Below, piece by piece: positions 1-8,366 of a stretch of DNA of 40,940 nucleotides. The stretch spans positions 1 through 40,940 of the forward strand of contig JAFGFN010000165.1 in assembly GCA_016931035.1 (NCBI GenBank), in the 5' to 3' direction. Both the position numbers and the translations under genes were made by a program. The notes beneath the pieces were generated by a model. That model was not told where the DNA came from, did no database searches, and saw only the letters and a list, made by a program, of their open reading frames with translations. Positions within the stretch are counted from its first letter, which is position 1. Each line of letters begins with the position of its first letter. This DNA is from Candidatus Sumerlaeota bacterium. GTDB taxonomy: Bacteria > Sumerlaeota > Sumerlaeia > UBA8349.

Positions 1-17
1 AAACGGGAACGTCTTTT

Positions 18-64
18 CCCTGGGTTTCACCCAGGGCTATTCAAATTGTTCCCCTCCGGGGAAC
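18..64. repeat. Two adjacent short hairpins
   Basis: CCCTGGGT (18-25) pairs perfectly with ACCCAGGG (29-36) over a three-base loop. GTTCCCC (48-54) pairs with GGGGAAC (58-64) over another three-base loop. Neither is followed by a T run on either strand, so these are more likely dispersed palindromic repeat units than terminators. Confidence 0.6.
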
Positions 65-297
65 CTGTTTTGGACACTACTGGGGTCTTATGTGAATTGT
101 GTGCCTTATAGCGCGTGTCAGAATTCCGTATCGGGTCGCGGGTACTCGATTCTGGAACAGCCTGGCTCGCGACCGCAGAGACAAGCGCGCCGGCTTCAGA
201 GCGATATGCCGCCGGAGCGGGTAGGCGGAATCGAGATCCAGCCTGTGTGCGGGGTCTCCAATCGCTACGAACTTTTGGCAATCGCTCTATTTGACAA

Positions 298-320
298 GAC
301 GCCCAAAAACCGGGGGCGTC
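298..320 (-). terminator. Possible terminator of the rfbB transcript
   Basis: GACGCCC (298-304) and GGGCGTC (314-320) form a 7-bp stem about 75 bases past the rfbB stop. On the minus strand the hairpin is followed only by TTGTCAAAT, a weak T run, so a rho-independent terminator is possible but not secure. Confidence 0.3.
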
Positions 321-394
321 GCTCGCTACACTCGCTCTGCCCCAGGCCATGATAGGTCGCACTTTCAGCGCTCAGAACCTCTTCATACACGCTC

Positions 395-1486
395 TTAGCG
401 CCCGTCGGTCTTCAGGCCGAGACGCTCGCGCCGGTATTTCCCCGACTGGACCTCTTCGCACCAATCGCGGTGCTCGAGATACCAGCGGACGGTGCGTTCG
501 ATGCCCGAGGCGAAATCGTGGGCGGGCGTCCAGCCCAGCTCGCGCCGAATCTTGGAGGCATCGATGGCGTAGCGCTTGTCGTGGGCAGGGCGATCCTGGA
601 CGAACTTCTTGAGGAAGGAGTAGGCCGCGATGCCTTGTTTGACGAGGACGGGATTCTCGGACGCCGGGAGAATCGCCTCGAGCGCGGCGCAGACGTGGTC
701 GATCACTTCGAGGTTCGTGTGTTCGTTCGAACCGCCGATATTGTACTTCTCGCCCGGTTTCCCGCGTTCGAGCGCGAGCTGGATGCCCGCGCAATGGTCC
801 TCGACGTAGAGCCAGTCGCGCACGTTGCTCCCGTCGCCGTAAATGGGGACCGTTTTGCCCTCGGCGAGGTTGAGAAGGGCGAGCGGGATGAACTTCTCGG
901 GGTACTGGAACGGGCCGTAGTTGTTCGAGCAGTTGGTGATGAGCGCGGGGACGCCGTAGGTCTTGAAGTAGGCCCGGACCAGGTGGTCGGCCCCGGCCTT
1001 GGTCGCGGCGTAGGGGGAGTTGGGCGCGTAGGGGGTGGTTTCGGAAAAGAGCCCTTGGGGTCCGAGCGAGCCATAGACTTCGTCGGTCGAAACGTGGAGG
1101 AAGCGGAATCGTTCGCGCGCGGCCTCGTCGAGTTCGGCCAGGAATCGCCGGGAGGTTTCGAGGAGTTCGTACACGCCGACGAGATTCGAGAAGACGAACG
1201 GGCGCGGATCGTCGATCGAGCGGTCCACGTGGGTTTCGGCAGCGAAGTTGACGACGCGGGTCGGGCGGTGCTCGCGGAAGAGGCGTTCGACCGTCTCGCG
1301 GTCGGCGATGTCGCCCTCGACGAAGGCGTAGCGCGAATCGTCGTTCACCTCCGCAAGGCTGCAGAGGTTGCCCGCGTAGGTGAGCTTATCGAACACGACG
1401 ACTCGGCACTCGGTGTGCGCCAGGGCATGGCGGACGAAGTTCGTCCCGATGAACCCCGCGCCGCCCGTGACGATCATCGTGTCCAT
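395..1486 (-). CDS. rfbB: dTDP-glucose 4,6-dehydratase
   Basis: The 363-residue protein is an extended short-chain dehydrogenase that converts dTDP-glucose to dTDP-4-keto-6-deoxyglucose, the second step toward dTDP-rhamnose and other deoxysugars of surface polysaccharides. The NAD-binding TGGAGFIG is at residues 7-14. The catalytic residues appear as Thr134-Asp135-Glu136 in STDEVYG and Tyr159/Lys163 in SPYAATK. The length is normal for the family. The ATG at 1486 has AGGAG nine bases upstream. Only 25 bp separate it from the secreted-protein gene upstream, so the two may be co-transcribed. No rfbA, rfbC or rfbD partner lies in the window. The assignment is close to certain at family level. 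Confidence 0.95.
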   Translation of the reverse strand: MDTMIVTGGAGFIGTNFVRHALAHTECRVVVFDKLTYAGNLCSLAEVNDDSRYAFVEGDIADRETVERLFREHRPTRVVNFAAETHVDRSIDDPRPFVFSNLVGVYELLETSRRFLAELDEAARERFRFLHVSTDEVYGSLGPQGLFSETTPYAPNSPYAATKAGADHLVRAYFKTYGVPALITNCSNNYGPFQYPEKFIPLALLNLAEGKTVPIYGDGSNVRDWLYVEDHCAGIQLALERGKPGEKYNIGGSNEHTNLEVIDHVCAALEAILPASENPVLVKQGIAAYSFLKKFVQDRPAHDKRYAIDASKIRRELGWTPAHDFASGIERTVRWYLEHRDWCEEVQSGKYRRERLGLKTDGR

Positions 1487-1511
1487 GGCGTTCGGCTCCT
1501 GTGCGACGGAA

Positions 1512-2945
1512 TCACTGCGCGGGGCGACTCTTCAAGGCGTTGATCAGAGCCCCTGTGCCATCGGTCACAACGAACCCCTGGGGAGGCGTGAGGGCAAAGT
1601 CGCCGTCCTCGAGGCCGGAGTTGACCCGGAGCGAGGAGACCTCGGCCACAATCATTGGATTGCCCGACGCGTCCAACCCCTCCATGCGAACCGGAATGCC
1701 GCAGGTCTGGTTGATGGTGAGCCGCAAGAGCACGGGCGACCCGGGCGCTTCGGGCAGCTGGGCCGTGAGGACCCAGTCCGTCTCGGTCTCCAACACGAGC
1801 TGCAACGTCGACGTGCCGCAAAGGTCGAAGGGGCGGAGCAGATCGCCCGATGGCACGGCGTCCTGGGCGCTGAAACCCTCTTTGCGCAGACGCTCGAGAT
1901 CGTAGCGCGTGGCCCGAGGGGGCGCCGGCGTCGGCGGGGGCGTCGGCACGTTTCCCCCTTCGTAGTCGACAACAGCCGGCGTCGGGGCTTCTCGCGGGGG
2001 CGGCGGAACGGAAATCTTCCAGGCGACCTTCGGGTCCGCCGCGCTTTTCTGGACAAACCCGACCTGGTCGAGCACGGGACTCTGCAGGTAGGTCTGCGTG
2101 TTGAGGGTCAGATCCGGGCGCTTGAAGCAGATGTCTTCTCTGAGAACGGCGAGCCCCTCGGGTGTCCAGCTGTTCGTCGTTCGGGTGCACGTGTAGTCGT
2201 CGACGGTGGCGATCCTCTCCCGGATCTTCCCGAGGACTCCCTGAAGATACTCCGGCGTCTTGACTCTCTCCGCCCGCTCTTCCGCCTCCCGGGCTTTTCT
2301 CACGGCTTCTTCCTGTCTCTGGCTGGCCGCTTCGATTCTCCGTCTCGCCGCTTCGATCTCGCCGCGCTCCTCGTCCTGAGCTTCTTGAATCCGGGAACGC
2401 AGTCGCCTCGCGCCGGCGTGATCGGGCGCTTCGGAGAGGATCCGATCGCAAATGGCCGCGGCGTCGTTCAGGTTTCCGTCCTTGAACAGATCTTCGGCTT
2501 TGAGCACGTCGGCGTCTCGTTGCCGTACGGCGGCTTTTTCCTTGGCCCGGGCCACCTCGGCCGCTCGCTCTTTCTCTCGAACGTTTTTCAGGGCGTCTTC
2601 GCTGCGCCGGAGAAGACTCGTCGCATCGGCGTGTTTGGGTTGCCACACCAGGATCTCACGACAGAGAGCGATGGCCTTCGCATGGTCGCGGACAACCACG
2701 GCTTTCTCCGCCTGGGCGTAGAGATCGTCGAAATCCGGCTCGACGATCTGCGCGCGTGGAACGAGAATCTCCACGCCGCCGTGGTTCACGGTCACGTTGT
2801 CGCTCGTCACTTTGACGATCTCGCCCTCGATCATTCGGCCGTTCGACATTCGAATCTCGGCGCCGTAGGAAGCAGAACCCAGAATCGCCAGAACCAGGAT
2901 GAACCCGACGACGATGGGATTGGGGAACCGATCTCTTTCTCGCAT
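1512..2945 (-). CDS. Secreted coiled-coil protein with N-terminal beta domain and LolA/DUF1571-like C-terminus
   Basis: Starting at the ATG at 2945, which has AAGGAG upstream, the protein is 477 residues with a signal peptide (hydrophobic core about residues 10-27). The mature part begins with a small beta-rich segment (about 30-70, motif GEIVKV...ILVPRAQI) of the kind often fused to TPR-like proteins in Planctomycetes. It continues with TPR-like helices and a charged coiled coil (about 75-230). The C-terminal half, from about 235, has the outline of a periplasmic lipid-binding, LolA/DUF1571-like domain, interrupted near 345-380 by a Pro-rich linker. The function is unknown; an envelope role is inferred. 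A longer frame reaches 3035 but its extra N-terminus lacks a signal peptide and is probably untranslated. Confidence 0.75.
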   Translation of the reverse strand: MRERDRFPNPIVVGFILVLAILGSASYGAEIRMSNGRMIEGEIVKVTSDNVTVNHGGVEILVPRAQIVEPDFDDLYAQAEKAVVVRDHAKAIALCREILVWQPKHADATSLLRRSEDALKNVREKERAAEVARAKEKAAVRQRDADVLKAEDLFKDGNLNDAAAICDRILSEAPDHAGARRLRSRIQEAQDEERGEIEAARRRIEAASQRQEEAVRKAREAEERAERVKTPEYLQGVLGKIRERIATVDDYTCTRTTNSWTPEGLAVLREDICFKRPDLTLNTQTYLQSPVLDQVGFVQKSAADPKVAWKISVPPPPREAPTPAVVDYEGGNVPTPPPTPAPPRATRYDLERLRKEGFSAQDAVPSGDLLRPFDLCGTSTLQLVLETETDWVLTAQLPEAPGSPVLLRLTINQTCGIPVRMEGLDASGNPMIVAEVSSLRVNSGLEDGDFALTPPQGFVVTDGTGALINALKSRPAQ

Positions 2946-3106
2946 TACTCGTGTGTTTCCTCTCCTTGAAGGTGTCCGTGAACATCGTAGCGTCTCGCCC
3001 TCTCGATCGCCATGAGTATCGGGGCGCGCGGGCAAGAACGCCCATTTCTCCCGGAACGTCAGACGCTCCTATGGACGACATCTTGGGCAAATCGTTGCAA
3101 AGAACG

Positions 3107-3137
3107 GCAAAAAGACGCCTCGCCGACGAGGTGCGGC
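3107..3137 (-). terminator. Rho-independent terminator after the tartrate dehydratase gene
   Basis: On the minus strand, CCTCG-TCGG-CGAGG forms a tight hairpin (3118-3131) followed by CGTCTTTTTG. It lies 12-40 bases beyond the stop codon at 3149, which fits termination of that transcript. Confidence 0.55.
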
Positions 3138-3148
3138 GCGGCCACGCC

Positions 3149-4321
3149 CTACTCCACGAGCGACCGGAAGATGTCGCACAGGCCGGGAACCCGCTCGTAG
3201 CCGATGCCCGGCGCCTCGGGAAGCGTGGCGAATCCTCTGTCGAGAGTCGTCCCGGCGGCGAATCTCCCAAAGGGTTGAAACACCTTGGGATACGCCTCAT
3301 TTCCTCCCAGTCCCAGGCCCGCCGCAATGTGTAGCCCGAACGGGTGTCCGCCGTGGGGAACGCACCGGCGCGGCGACCATCCGTGTCGCGCGAGCATCTC
3401 GAGCGTTCCCAAGTATTCGACCAGGCCATAGCTCAGAACAGGATCGAACTGGAGGACATCTCGGTCCGGTCTGAGTCCTCCATACCGGATCAGATTGCGG
3501 GCGTCAACGGTGGAGAATAGATTTTCTCCCGTAGCGACCGGGACGGTGGAGACCTCGGCCACGGCGGAGTGGAGCGCGTAGTCGAGCGGATCGCCCGGTT
3601 CTTCGTACCACTTGAGTCGATAAGGCCCTAGGATCTCGGCGTAGCGGATCGCCTCGGAGAGGCTGAACCGACCGTTGGCGTCAACGGCCAGACGCCGTCC
3701 CTCGCCGCCCACCACGTCGAGAACGGCCTCGATGCGCCTGACGTCTTCTTCCAAGGGCGCTCCGCCGATCTTGATCTTGACGGCCTCGAATCCCATGTCC
3801 AGGTAGCCGCGGATTTCGTCCCGGAGCTGGTCGACTCCCTTTCCCGGATAGTAGTATCCGCCTGCCGCGTACACCTCGACCTTGGGGTCGAACCGCCCGT
3901 CGTTGTATCGATCGGCGAGCAGTCGGTAGAGGGGCCGATCCTCGATCTTGGCCGCCAAGTCCCAGAGTGCCATGTCGATCGTACCCACCGCGACGCTTCG
4001 CTCGCCGTGACCTCCCGGTTTCTCGTTGGTCATCATGACGTGCCGACACTTGACCGGGTCGATATTCGTCCCGTCTTCGGCCTGGAGCGTCTCGGGACGG
4101 GCGTCGAGCAGGCGCGGAATCATGCGTTCGCGAAGAATGCCGCTTGGCGCGTAGCGGCCGTTGGAGTTGAAGCCGAATCCCACGAGAGGCTGCCCGCCGC
4201 GGACGACGTCGCTCACAACGGCGACCGCCGAGGCCGTCATTCGCGAGAAGTCGATGACGGCGTTTCGGATGTCCGACGCCATGGGAACGGCTCTCTCGAC
4301 GATTCGAACGATTCGGACCAC
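3149..4321 (-). CDS. D-tartrate dehydratase-like enolase-superfamily enzyme
   Basis: The 390-residue protein belongs to the mandelate racemase/muconate lactonizing branch of the enolase superfamily. It closely resembles D(-)-tartrate dehydratase (TarD), which dehydrates D-tartrate to oxaloacetate, in length and in stretches such as NEKPGGHGERSVAVGTIDMA and VYAAGGYYYPGKG. Expected active-site residues are present: the KxK pair Lys182/Lys184, metal ligands Asp214, Glu240 and Glu266, and His323 in VPHGGH. It stands alone between its own promoter and terminator, with no transporter or regulator beside it, so a role in using plant-derived or other sugar acids is inferred. Related acid-sugar dehydratases share this fold; the tartrate call rests on remembered family sequence. 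Confidence 0.82.
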   Translation of the reverse strand: MVRIVRIVERAVPMASDIRNAVIDFSRMTASAVAVVSDVVRGGQPLVGFGFNSNGRYAPSGILRERMIPRLLDARPETLQAEDGTNIDPVKCRHVMMTNEKPGGHGERSVAVGTIDMALWDLAAKIEDRPLYRLLADRYNDGRFDPKVEVYAAGGYYYPGKGVDQLRDEIRGYLDMGFEAVKIKIGGAPLEEDVRRIEAVLDVVGGEGRRLAVDANGRFSLSEAIRYAEILGPYRLKWYEEPGDPLDYALHSAVAEVSTVPVATGENLFSTVDARNLIRYGGLRPDRDVLQFDPVLSYGLVEYLGTLEMLARHGWSPRRCVPHGGHPFGLHIAAGLGLGGNEAYPKVFQPFGRFAAGTTLDRGFATLPEAPGIGYERVPGLCDIFRSLVE

Positions 4322-4379
4322 GTCGGTTCTTTCTCCGACCGGGATGTTATGCAGCGATGCCTACGGCTCCGCGGCGATT

Positions 4380-4394
4380 GGAGTCCTGGACTCC
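4380..4394. repeat. Short palindrome in the tarD leader
   Basis: GGAGTCC (4380-4386) and GGACTCC (4388-4394) form a perfect 7-bp inverted repeat around a single base, 60-75 bases upstream of the dehydratase start codon. It could be an operator or a leader hairpin; nothing else supports a regulator site. Confidence 0.4.
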
Positions 4395-4523
4395 CTCGGC
4401 GGTCGGCCGCGCTTTTGCCGACCCGCGAACGTGGCGGCCTGAAGCCGGGCGAGTTATCTCTCGGTTACGAGCGCATTTCTTCCGGAATCGCGGCCCTCGA
4501 ACCGATACGAAAGGCCGACACGC

Positions 4524-4552
4524 ACTATAGCCGTTTTCGAGAGTATTGTCCA
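4524..4552 (-). promoter_or_regulatory. Sigma-70-type promoter for the tartrate dehydratase gene
   Basis: On the minus strand a -35 box TGGACA (4552-4547) is followed after 17 bp by a -10 box TATAGT (4529-4524), each five of six matches to consensus. It would give a leader of roughly 195 bases before the ATG at 4321. The whole 4322-4672 gap between the divergent genes holds no gene. Confidence 0.55.
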
Positions 4553-4569
4553 AGAGGAACGCGAAAGCC

Positions 4570-4598
4570 TTGACACCCCATGCGTTTTAGTGAAAGAT
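4570..4598 (+). promoter_or_regulatory. Possible promoter for the response regulator gene
   Basis: A perfect TTGACA (4570-4575) is followed after 17 bp by AAAGAT (4593-4598), a poor -10 match. It sits 75-100 bases upstream of the start at 4673 and points the right way. Confidence 0.35.
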
Positions 4599-4672
4599 CG
4601 GTGAACTCGTCCCGTCTCCTTGCGTGGGGACGGGAGAGTGTGCGCGTATTTTCGAGCGGGGAGGAACACGCT

Positions 4673-5782
4673 ATGCCGCCCCAGCAAACGAAGTACCGCA
4701 TCATGGTCGTCGACGACGACGTCGATATGCGCGGTCTCATGACGGCGGCCCTGAGCCCCAAGTACGAGGTCGTCCAGGCGCACGACGGGCTCGACGCGCT
4801 CCAAAAGATCGAGCACTACGAGCCGGACTTCATCATCATAGACATCGTCATGCCCCTGATGAACGGGTTCGAGACCTGCCAGGCGATTCGCCGCAGTCCC
4901 CGCTTCATGAATACCCAGGTGATGTTCCTCTCGGGCCACGGCTCGCGAGAGAACGTGGCCAAGAGCTATGAGTGCGGCGCCAATCTCTTTCTGGCCAAGC
5001 CGATCGACCCCGAGCGTTTGGTCAAGAACGTGGACGTCTTCTTTCAACAGGCCGGGCCCCCCGCGCGCCAGAAGAAGCTGTCGTTCCGCCAGATCGAGAT
5101 GATCGAGAAATCGGGCCACAAAATCGGCGGCCGTGCGGGAGCGGGTCGCGGTTCCGATCCGGTCACTCCGCTTCCGCCAGTGCGGCCTAGGACTCCGACT
5201 CCCCCTCCCCCCCCTCCTCCGCCGCCGCAGCCGCAGCCGTCCCGACCGCCCGAGGTCTCCGCATCGCCCAGCGTCGTGCGTTTCCAGGCCTTCGAGACGT
5301 CGAAAGACAGTCAGATGCCCCGCGTCTTGGTCGCCGAGGACGATAAGGATCTGGCGACGCTGATCAACATGTCTCTGTCCCCCTTCTTCGAGGTGATTCT
5401 CGCCGACGACGGGTTGGACGCCGTCGAGAAGGTGGTGAAGTTTCAGCCCGACATCATTATCGTCGACGTCATGATGCCGAAGATGAACGGCTACCAGTTG
5501 TGTCAATCCGTTCGAGCCAATCTCTCGTTCGCGCGCACGCCGATCGTCTTCATCACGGCCAAAGCCACTCCCAAGGACCGCGATTACGCGCGCCGCCTGG
5601 GCGCCGACGCGTTTCTCGCCAAGCCGTTCGATATCGAGGAACTCGTCGATATCTGTCAGGGGCTGACCAAGCGACCCGGATTCCGCGTGCGACAGAAGCG
5701 GGTTTCCGCCTTCGAGATCCACGCCGAAGAGGTTCAAGAGAAGCAAAGACAGAAGTTCTTGGAAAGAAAATCCAGACAGTAG
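4673..5782 (+). CDS. Response regulator with two receiver domains and Pro-rich linker
   Basis: The 369-residue protein has two complete CheY-like receiver domains and no recognisable DNA-binding or enzymatic output. In the first (about residues 8-125) the acidic pocket is Asp14-16, the phosphoacceptor Asp57, Ser87 and Lys109. In the second (about 216-335) Asp265, Thr295 and Lys317 play these parts. A linker with a run of prolines (about 165-192) separates them. The ATG at 4673 was preferred over the longer frame because GGGGAGG precedes it at good spacing. It probably passes or integrates phosphosignals from a histidine kinase encoded elsewhere, in the cytoplasm. Confidence 0.88.
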   Translation: MPPQQTKYRIMVVDDDVDMRGLMTAALSPKYEVVQAHDGLDALQKIEHYEPDFIIIDIVMPLMNGFETCQAIRRSPRFMNTQVMFLSGHGSRENVAKSYECGANLFLAKPIDPERLVKNVDVFFQQAGPPARQKKLSFRQIEMIEKSGHKIGGRAGAGRGSDPVTPLPPVRPRTPTPPPPPPPPPQPQPSRPPEVSASPSVVRFQAFETSKDSQMPRVLVAEDDKDLATLINMSLSPFFEVILADDGLDAVEKVVKFQPDIIIVDVMMPKMNGYQLCQSVRANLSFARTPIVFITAKATPKDRDYARRLGADAFLAKPFDIEELVDICQGLTKRPGFRVRQKRVSAFEIHAEEVQEKQRQKFLERKSRQ

Positions 5783-5857
5783 AGCGCCCGCGCGCGGGAT
5801 TCCTCGCGTTCTCCTCCACCGCCGACCCTTCCGAGTATCCTTCTCGCTAGAGCGCCG

Positions 5858-7195
5858 TCAGCGCGCCGCGTCCGCTTCTCTCGAAGCGATGGTTCGCAGG
5901 GCGGGATTGGTGATGTGCGAGGATTCCAGACGCACGTCCATGTAGTAGGGGTTCGCGCAGTCGCGACACCAGTGCGACTCCTGGTCGGTCTCGAGCGTCC
6001 GGCGCAGACGCGTGAAGCCGGGCGAGTTCCAGAAATTCCAGAAATCCACCCCGCGCCACGCGCCGAGCGGGTCGGGAAACCCGCAGCAGGGCGAGGTCTT
6101 CCCGTCGCAGCGCAGCCAGACGATTTCCCACGGCTCGTAGCACCGATCGAAATGCGCGGCGCGACCCGTGCCGGACCGGAAACGCGGGGGAGCGAAGACC
6201 TGCACCCCGAGATCGCGTCCCAGCGCTTCGGCTTCGTCCATGCGTCGGTCGGCCCTCTCCTGGTCGTAGAAGAGCGATTCGCCGCGCAGCGACTCGTAGA
6301 ACACCATCATGTAGGCGATGCAGATGCGATCCACTCCGAGCTCCGCGGCCAGGCGAACCAGGGCCGGCATCTCATCGACGTTCTTCTTCATCGCGACGAC
6401 GTTGAACGTCAGGTCGGGAAACGCCAGGCCCTTGGACCGGCGGTATTCGATCAGGTAGCGAATGCTGTCGAGGACCTCGTCCAGCTTGTCCACGCCGCGC
6501 AGCTCGCGATACAGCGCCCGGTCCGCCGCGTCCACCGACACGGTCAGGGTCTTCAATCCCCGGTCGACCAGCATCCGGCACGTCTCGCGGGTGAGAAGCG
6601 TGCCGTTGGTCACGATGACCGAGCGCACGTGCGGCGGGATCAGGGCCAGCAGTTCGGGAATGTAGTCGACGAGGAGCGCTTCGCCGTAGCCGTAGATGTG
6701 CATCTCGTCCAGCCACTCGAACACGGGTTCGTGCGTCGCGATGTCGTCGAGCGAAAGGAAGAACCGCGGCCCCTTTTCGCCCGCCTGGCCGCACATCGGA
6801 CAGCGCAGGTTGCACTGGTTCGTGATTTCGATTCCCAAGCGGACGGGATAGGACCGAAGCCGCTCGATCTTGGCTTTCTTTTCGAGGGCGTTGAGGCGGC
6901 GGTTCGCACCGTGGGCGATCCCGCGGTCCGGCGCGTCGCGCAGATGGAGAAACGTCTCGCACAGGAGATCGAACCCTTCGCGCACGGGCGCCGGGGTCGA
7001 GTCGTCCAGACCCCACACCTGTTTGCGGTCGAGATAGTCCAGCACGCGGCGTTCGAGGGCGTAGAGCGTTCGGGCGCGGGTGAGGATCTCGGGTCGCCCC
7101 TCGGCGCGCGCTTTGCGCAAGAGTCGGCACGCGTTGAAAAGCAGGCCCTTCAGCACGGGAGTCGAGTCTTTGAGAGAACGGAGGGGAGAAGGCAT
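5858..7195 (-). CDS. Radical SAM/SPASM domain protein
   Basis: The 445-residue protein has the radical SAM CxxxCxxC signature at Cys128, Cys132 and Cys135 (CNLRCPMC), which holds the [4Fe-4S] cluster that cleaves S-adenosylmethionine. A TIM-barrel region follows (about 120-330). The C-terminus carries Cys352, Cys363, Cys370, Cys371, Cys410 and Cys413 in the pattern of a SPASM auxiliary-cluster domain. About 115 N-terminal residues form a helical extension without known match. SPASM proteins include peptide-modifying enzymes and others of unknown substrate; no short precursor-peptide gene is evident nearby, so no substrate is proposed. It lies only 6 bp downstream of accA and is probably co-transcribed with it. 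Confidence 0.88.
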   Translation of the reverse strand: MPSPLRSLKDSTPVLKGLLFNACRLLRKARAEGRPEILTRARTLYALERRVLDYLDRKQVWGLDDSTPAPVREGFDLLCETFLHLRDAPDRGIAHGANRRLNALEKKAKIERLRSYPVRLGIEITNQCNLRCPMCGQAGEKGPRFFLSLDDIATHEPVFEWLDEMHIYGYGEALLVDYIPELLALIPPHVRSVIVTNGTLLTRETCRMLVDRGLKTLTVSVDAADRALYRELRGVDKLDEVLDSIRYLIEYRRSKGLAFPDLTFNVVAMKKNVDEMPALVRLAAELGVDRICIAYMMVFYESLRGESLFYDQERADRRMDEAEALGRDLGVQVFAPPRFRSGTGRAAHFDRCYEPWEIVWLRCDGKTSPCCGFPDPLGAWRGVDFWNFWNSPGFTRLRRTLETDQESHWCRDCANPYYMDVRLESSHITNPALRTIASREADAAR

Positions 7196-7201
7196 GCGGA
7201 C

Positions 7202-8155
7202 CTACTCGGCGTACACACCCATGGCGCGGTACTTGGCCTGTCGCTCCTTGAGGAGTTTATCGACCGATTTGGCCGAGAGCCGCTTGAGCTGGCGCAAGAG
7301 CGCTTGGCGCAAGGTTTCCATCGCCGCCTTGGGGTCGCGGTGCGCCCCGCCCAACGGCTCGGGCAGGGATTCGTCGATCACCTGGAGTTCGAGCAGATCG
7401 GTCGCCGTGAGTTTGAGGGCGTCGGCCGCACTCGGAGCCATCGCGGCGTCGCGCCAAAGGATCGCGGCGCACCCTTCGGGCGAGATAACGCAATACCACG
7501 AGTTCTCGAACATCATCATATAGTCCACCACCCCGACGCCCAGGGCGCCGCCGCTCGCCCCTTCGCCGATCACCGCGCCGATCAGAGGAACGCGGATGGT
7601 GAACATCTCCATGATGTTGCGGGCGATCGCCTCGGCCTGGCCGCGCTCTTCGGCGCCGATGCCGGGATAGGCGCCGGGCGTGTCGATCAGGATCACCACC
7701 GGGAGCTGGAACCGTTCGGCCAGACGAATCAGCCGCATCGCCTTGCGATAGCCTTCGGGATGCATCATGCCGAAGTTGCGGTGGACGTTCTCGTTCGTGT
7801 CCTTCCCCTTCTGCTGGCCGACGATGGCGACGGGCTTGCCGTCGAACCGGGCCAAGCCGGTCACCAGGGCGGGATCGTCGCGGAAGTTGCGGTCGCCCTT
7901 GATCTCGACCCAGTCGGTGAAGATCGTCTGGATATAGTCGAGCGAGCGCGGCCGCATCATGTGGCGTGCGAGCAGGACGCGCTGCATGGGGGTTAGATTG
8001 CTGTAAACCTTGGTCTTAAGATCGGCCAGTTCCTTTTCCAGGCGTCGCAGGTTCTTGCCCGCGTTCGGATCGTCGTCGGGCTCGTTGCGAAACGTCTCGA
8101 TCTTGTCCTCGAGTTCGAGGATCGGCCTTTCGAAGTCGAAGGTTTGAACGGCCAT
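7202..8155 (-). CDS. accA: Acetyl-CoA carboxylase carboxyltransferase subunit alpha
   Basis: The 317-residue protein matches AccA over its full usual length, from the N-terminal FDFERPILELEDKI segment to the C-terminus. With AccD it forms the cytoplasmic carboxyltransferase that moves carboxyl from biotin-carrier protein to acetyl-CoA, the first committed step of fatty acid synthesis. The crotonase-fold motifs GAYPGIGAEERGQAEAIA and GEGASGGALG are intact. The start at 8155 begins at the normal family N-terminus, although I see no good Shine-Dalgarno sequence before it. accD is not in the window. Confidence 0.96.
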   Translation of the reverse strand: MAVQTFDFERPILELEDKIETFRNEPDDDPNAGKNLRRLEKELADLKTKVYSNLTPMQRVLLARHMMRPRSLDYIQTIFTDWVEIKGDRNFRDDPALVTGLARFDGKPVAIVGQQKGKDTNENVHRNFGMMHPEGYRKAMRLIRLAERFQLPVVILIDTPGAYPGIGAEERGQAEAIARNIMEMFTIRVPLIGAVIGEGASGGALGVGVVDYMMMFENSWYCVISPEGCAAILWRDAAMAPSAADALKLTATDLLELQVIDESLPEPLGGAHRDPKAAMETLRQALLRQLKRLSAKSVDKLLKERQAKYRAMGVYAE

Positions 8156-8366
8156 GGAGGTTGTCTTTCACCGGGCGGGCGACCGGGGTCGGGGCCCGCG
8201 ATTCACGGGCGCGTCGGTCGCGCCCATGCCACATGTACTCGCCACGGGAGACCCATCTTAGAAGACCCCCCGGTTCATGGCAAGCGAGAAATCCGGCCCG
8301 GTGTAAGAGGGCAAGAGGGAAGGGAGAAAAAAGCGGCTACTTGATCGAGAATCCTTGAAATCGGAA

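Larger units (their letters stand above)
1..394. other. Intergenic stretch downstream of rfbB, no convincing gene
   Basis: No reading frame here resembles a known protein, and the open frames on both strands are short and of odd composition. The stretch holds three small inverted repeats (18-36, 48-64 and 298-320). The next real gene is the dTDP-glucose dehydratase, whose stop lies at 395 on the minus strand, so this is its 3' flank. I see no tRNA or rRNA. Confidence 0.6.

Noticed and set aside
92..352. 86-residue plus-strand frame at the start of the window
   Set aside because: No RBS, no family match, and it runs through a hairpin; more likely intergenic.
4454..5746. 430-residue minus-strand frame over the response regulator
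   Set aside because: The plus strand encodes two perfect receiver domains with a good RBS; the minus frame is a codon-bias shadow with long Arg and Gly runs.
5915..7996. 693-residue open frame on the plus strand
   Set aside because: It lies antisense to the radical SAM gene and accA, is rich in Arg, Asp, Gln and His in the way of high-GC shadow frames, and has no known match.
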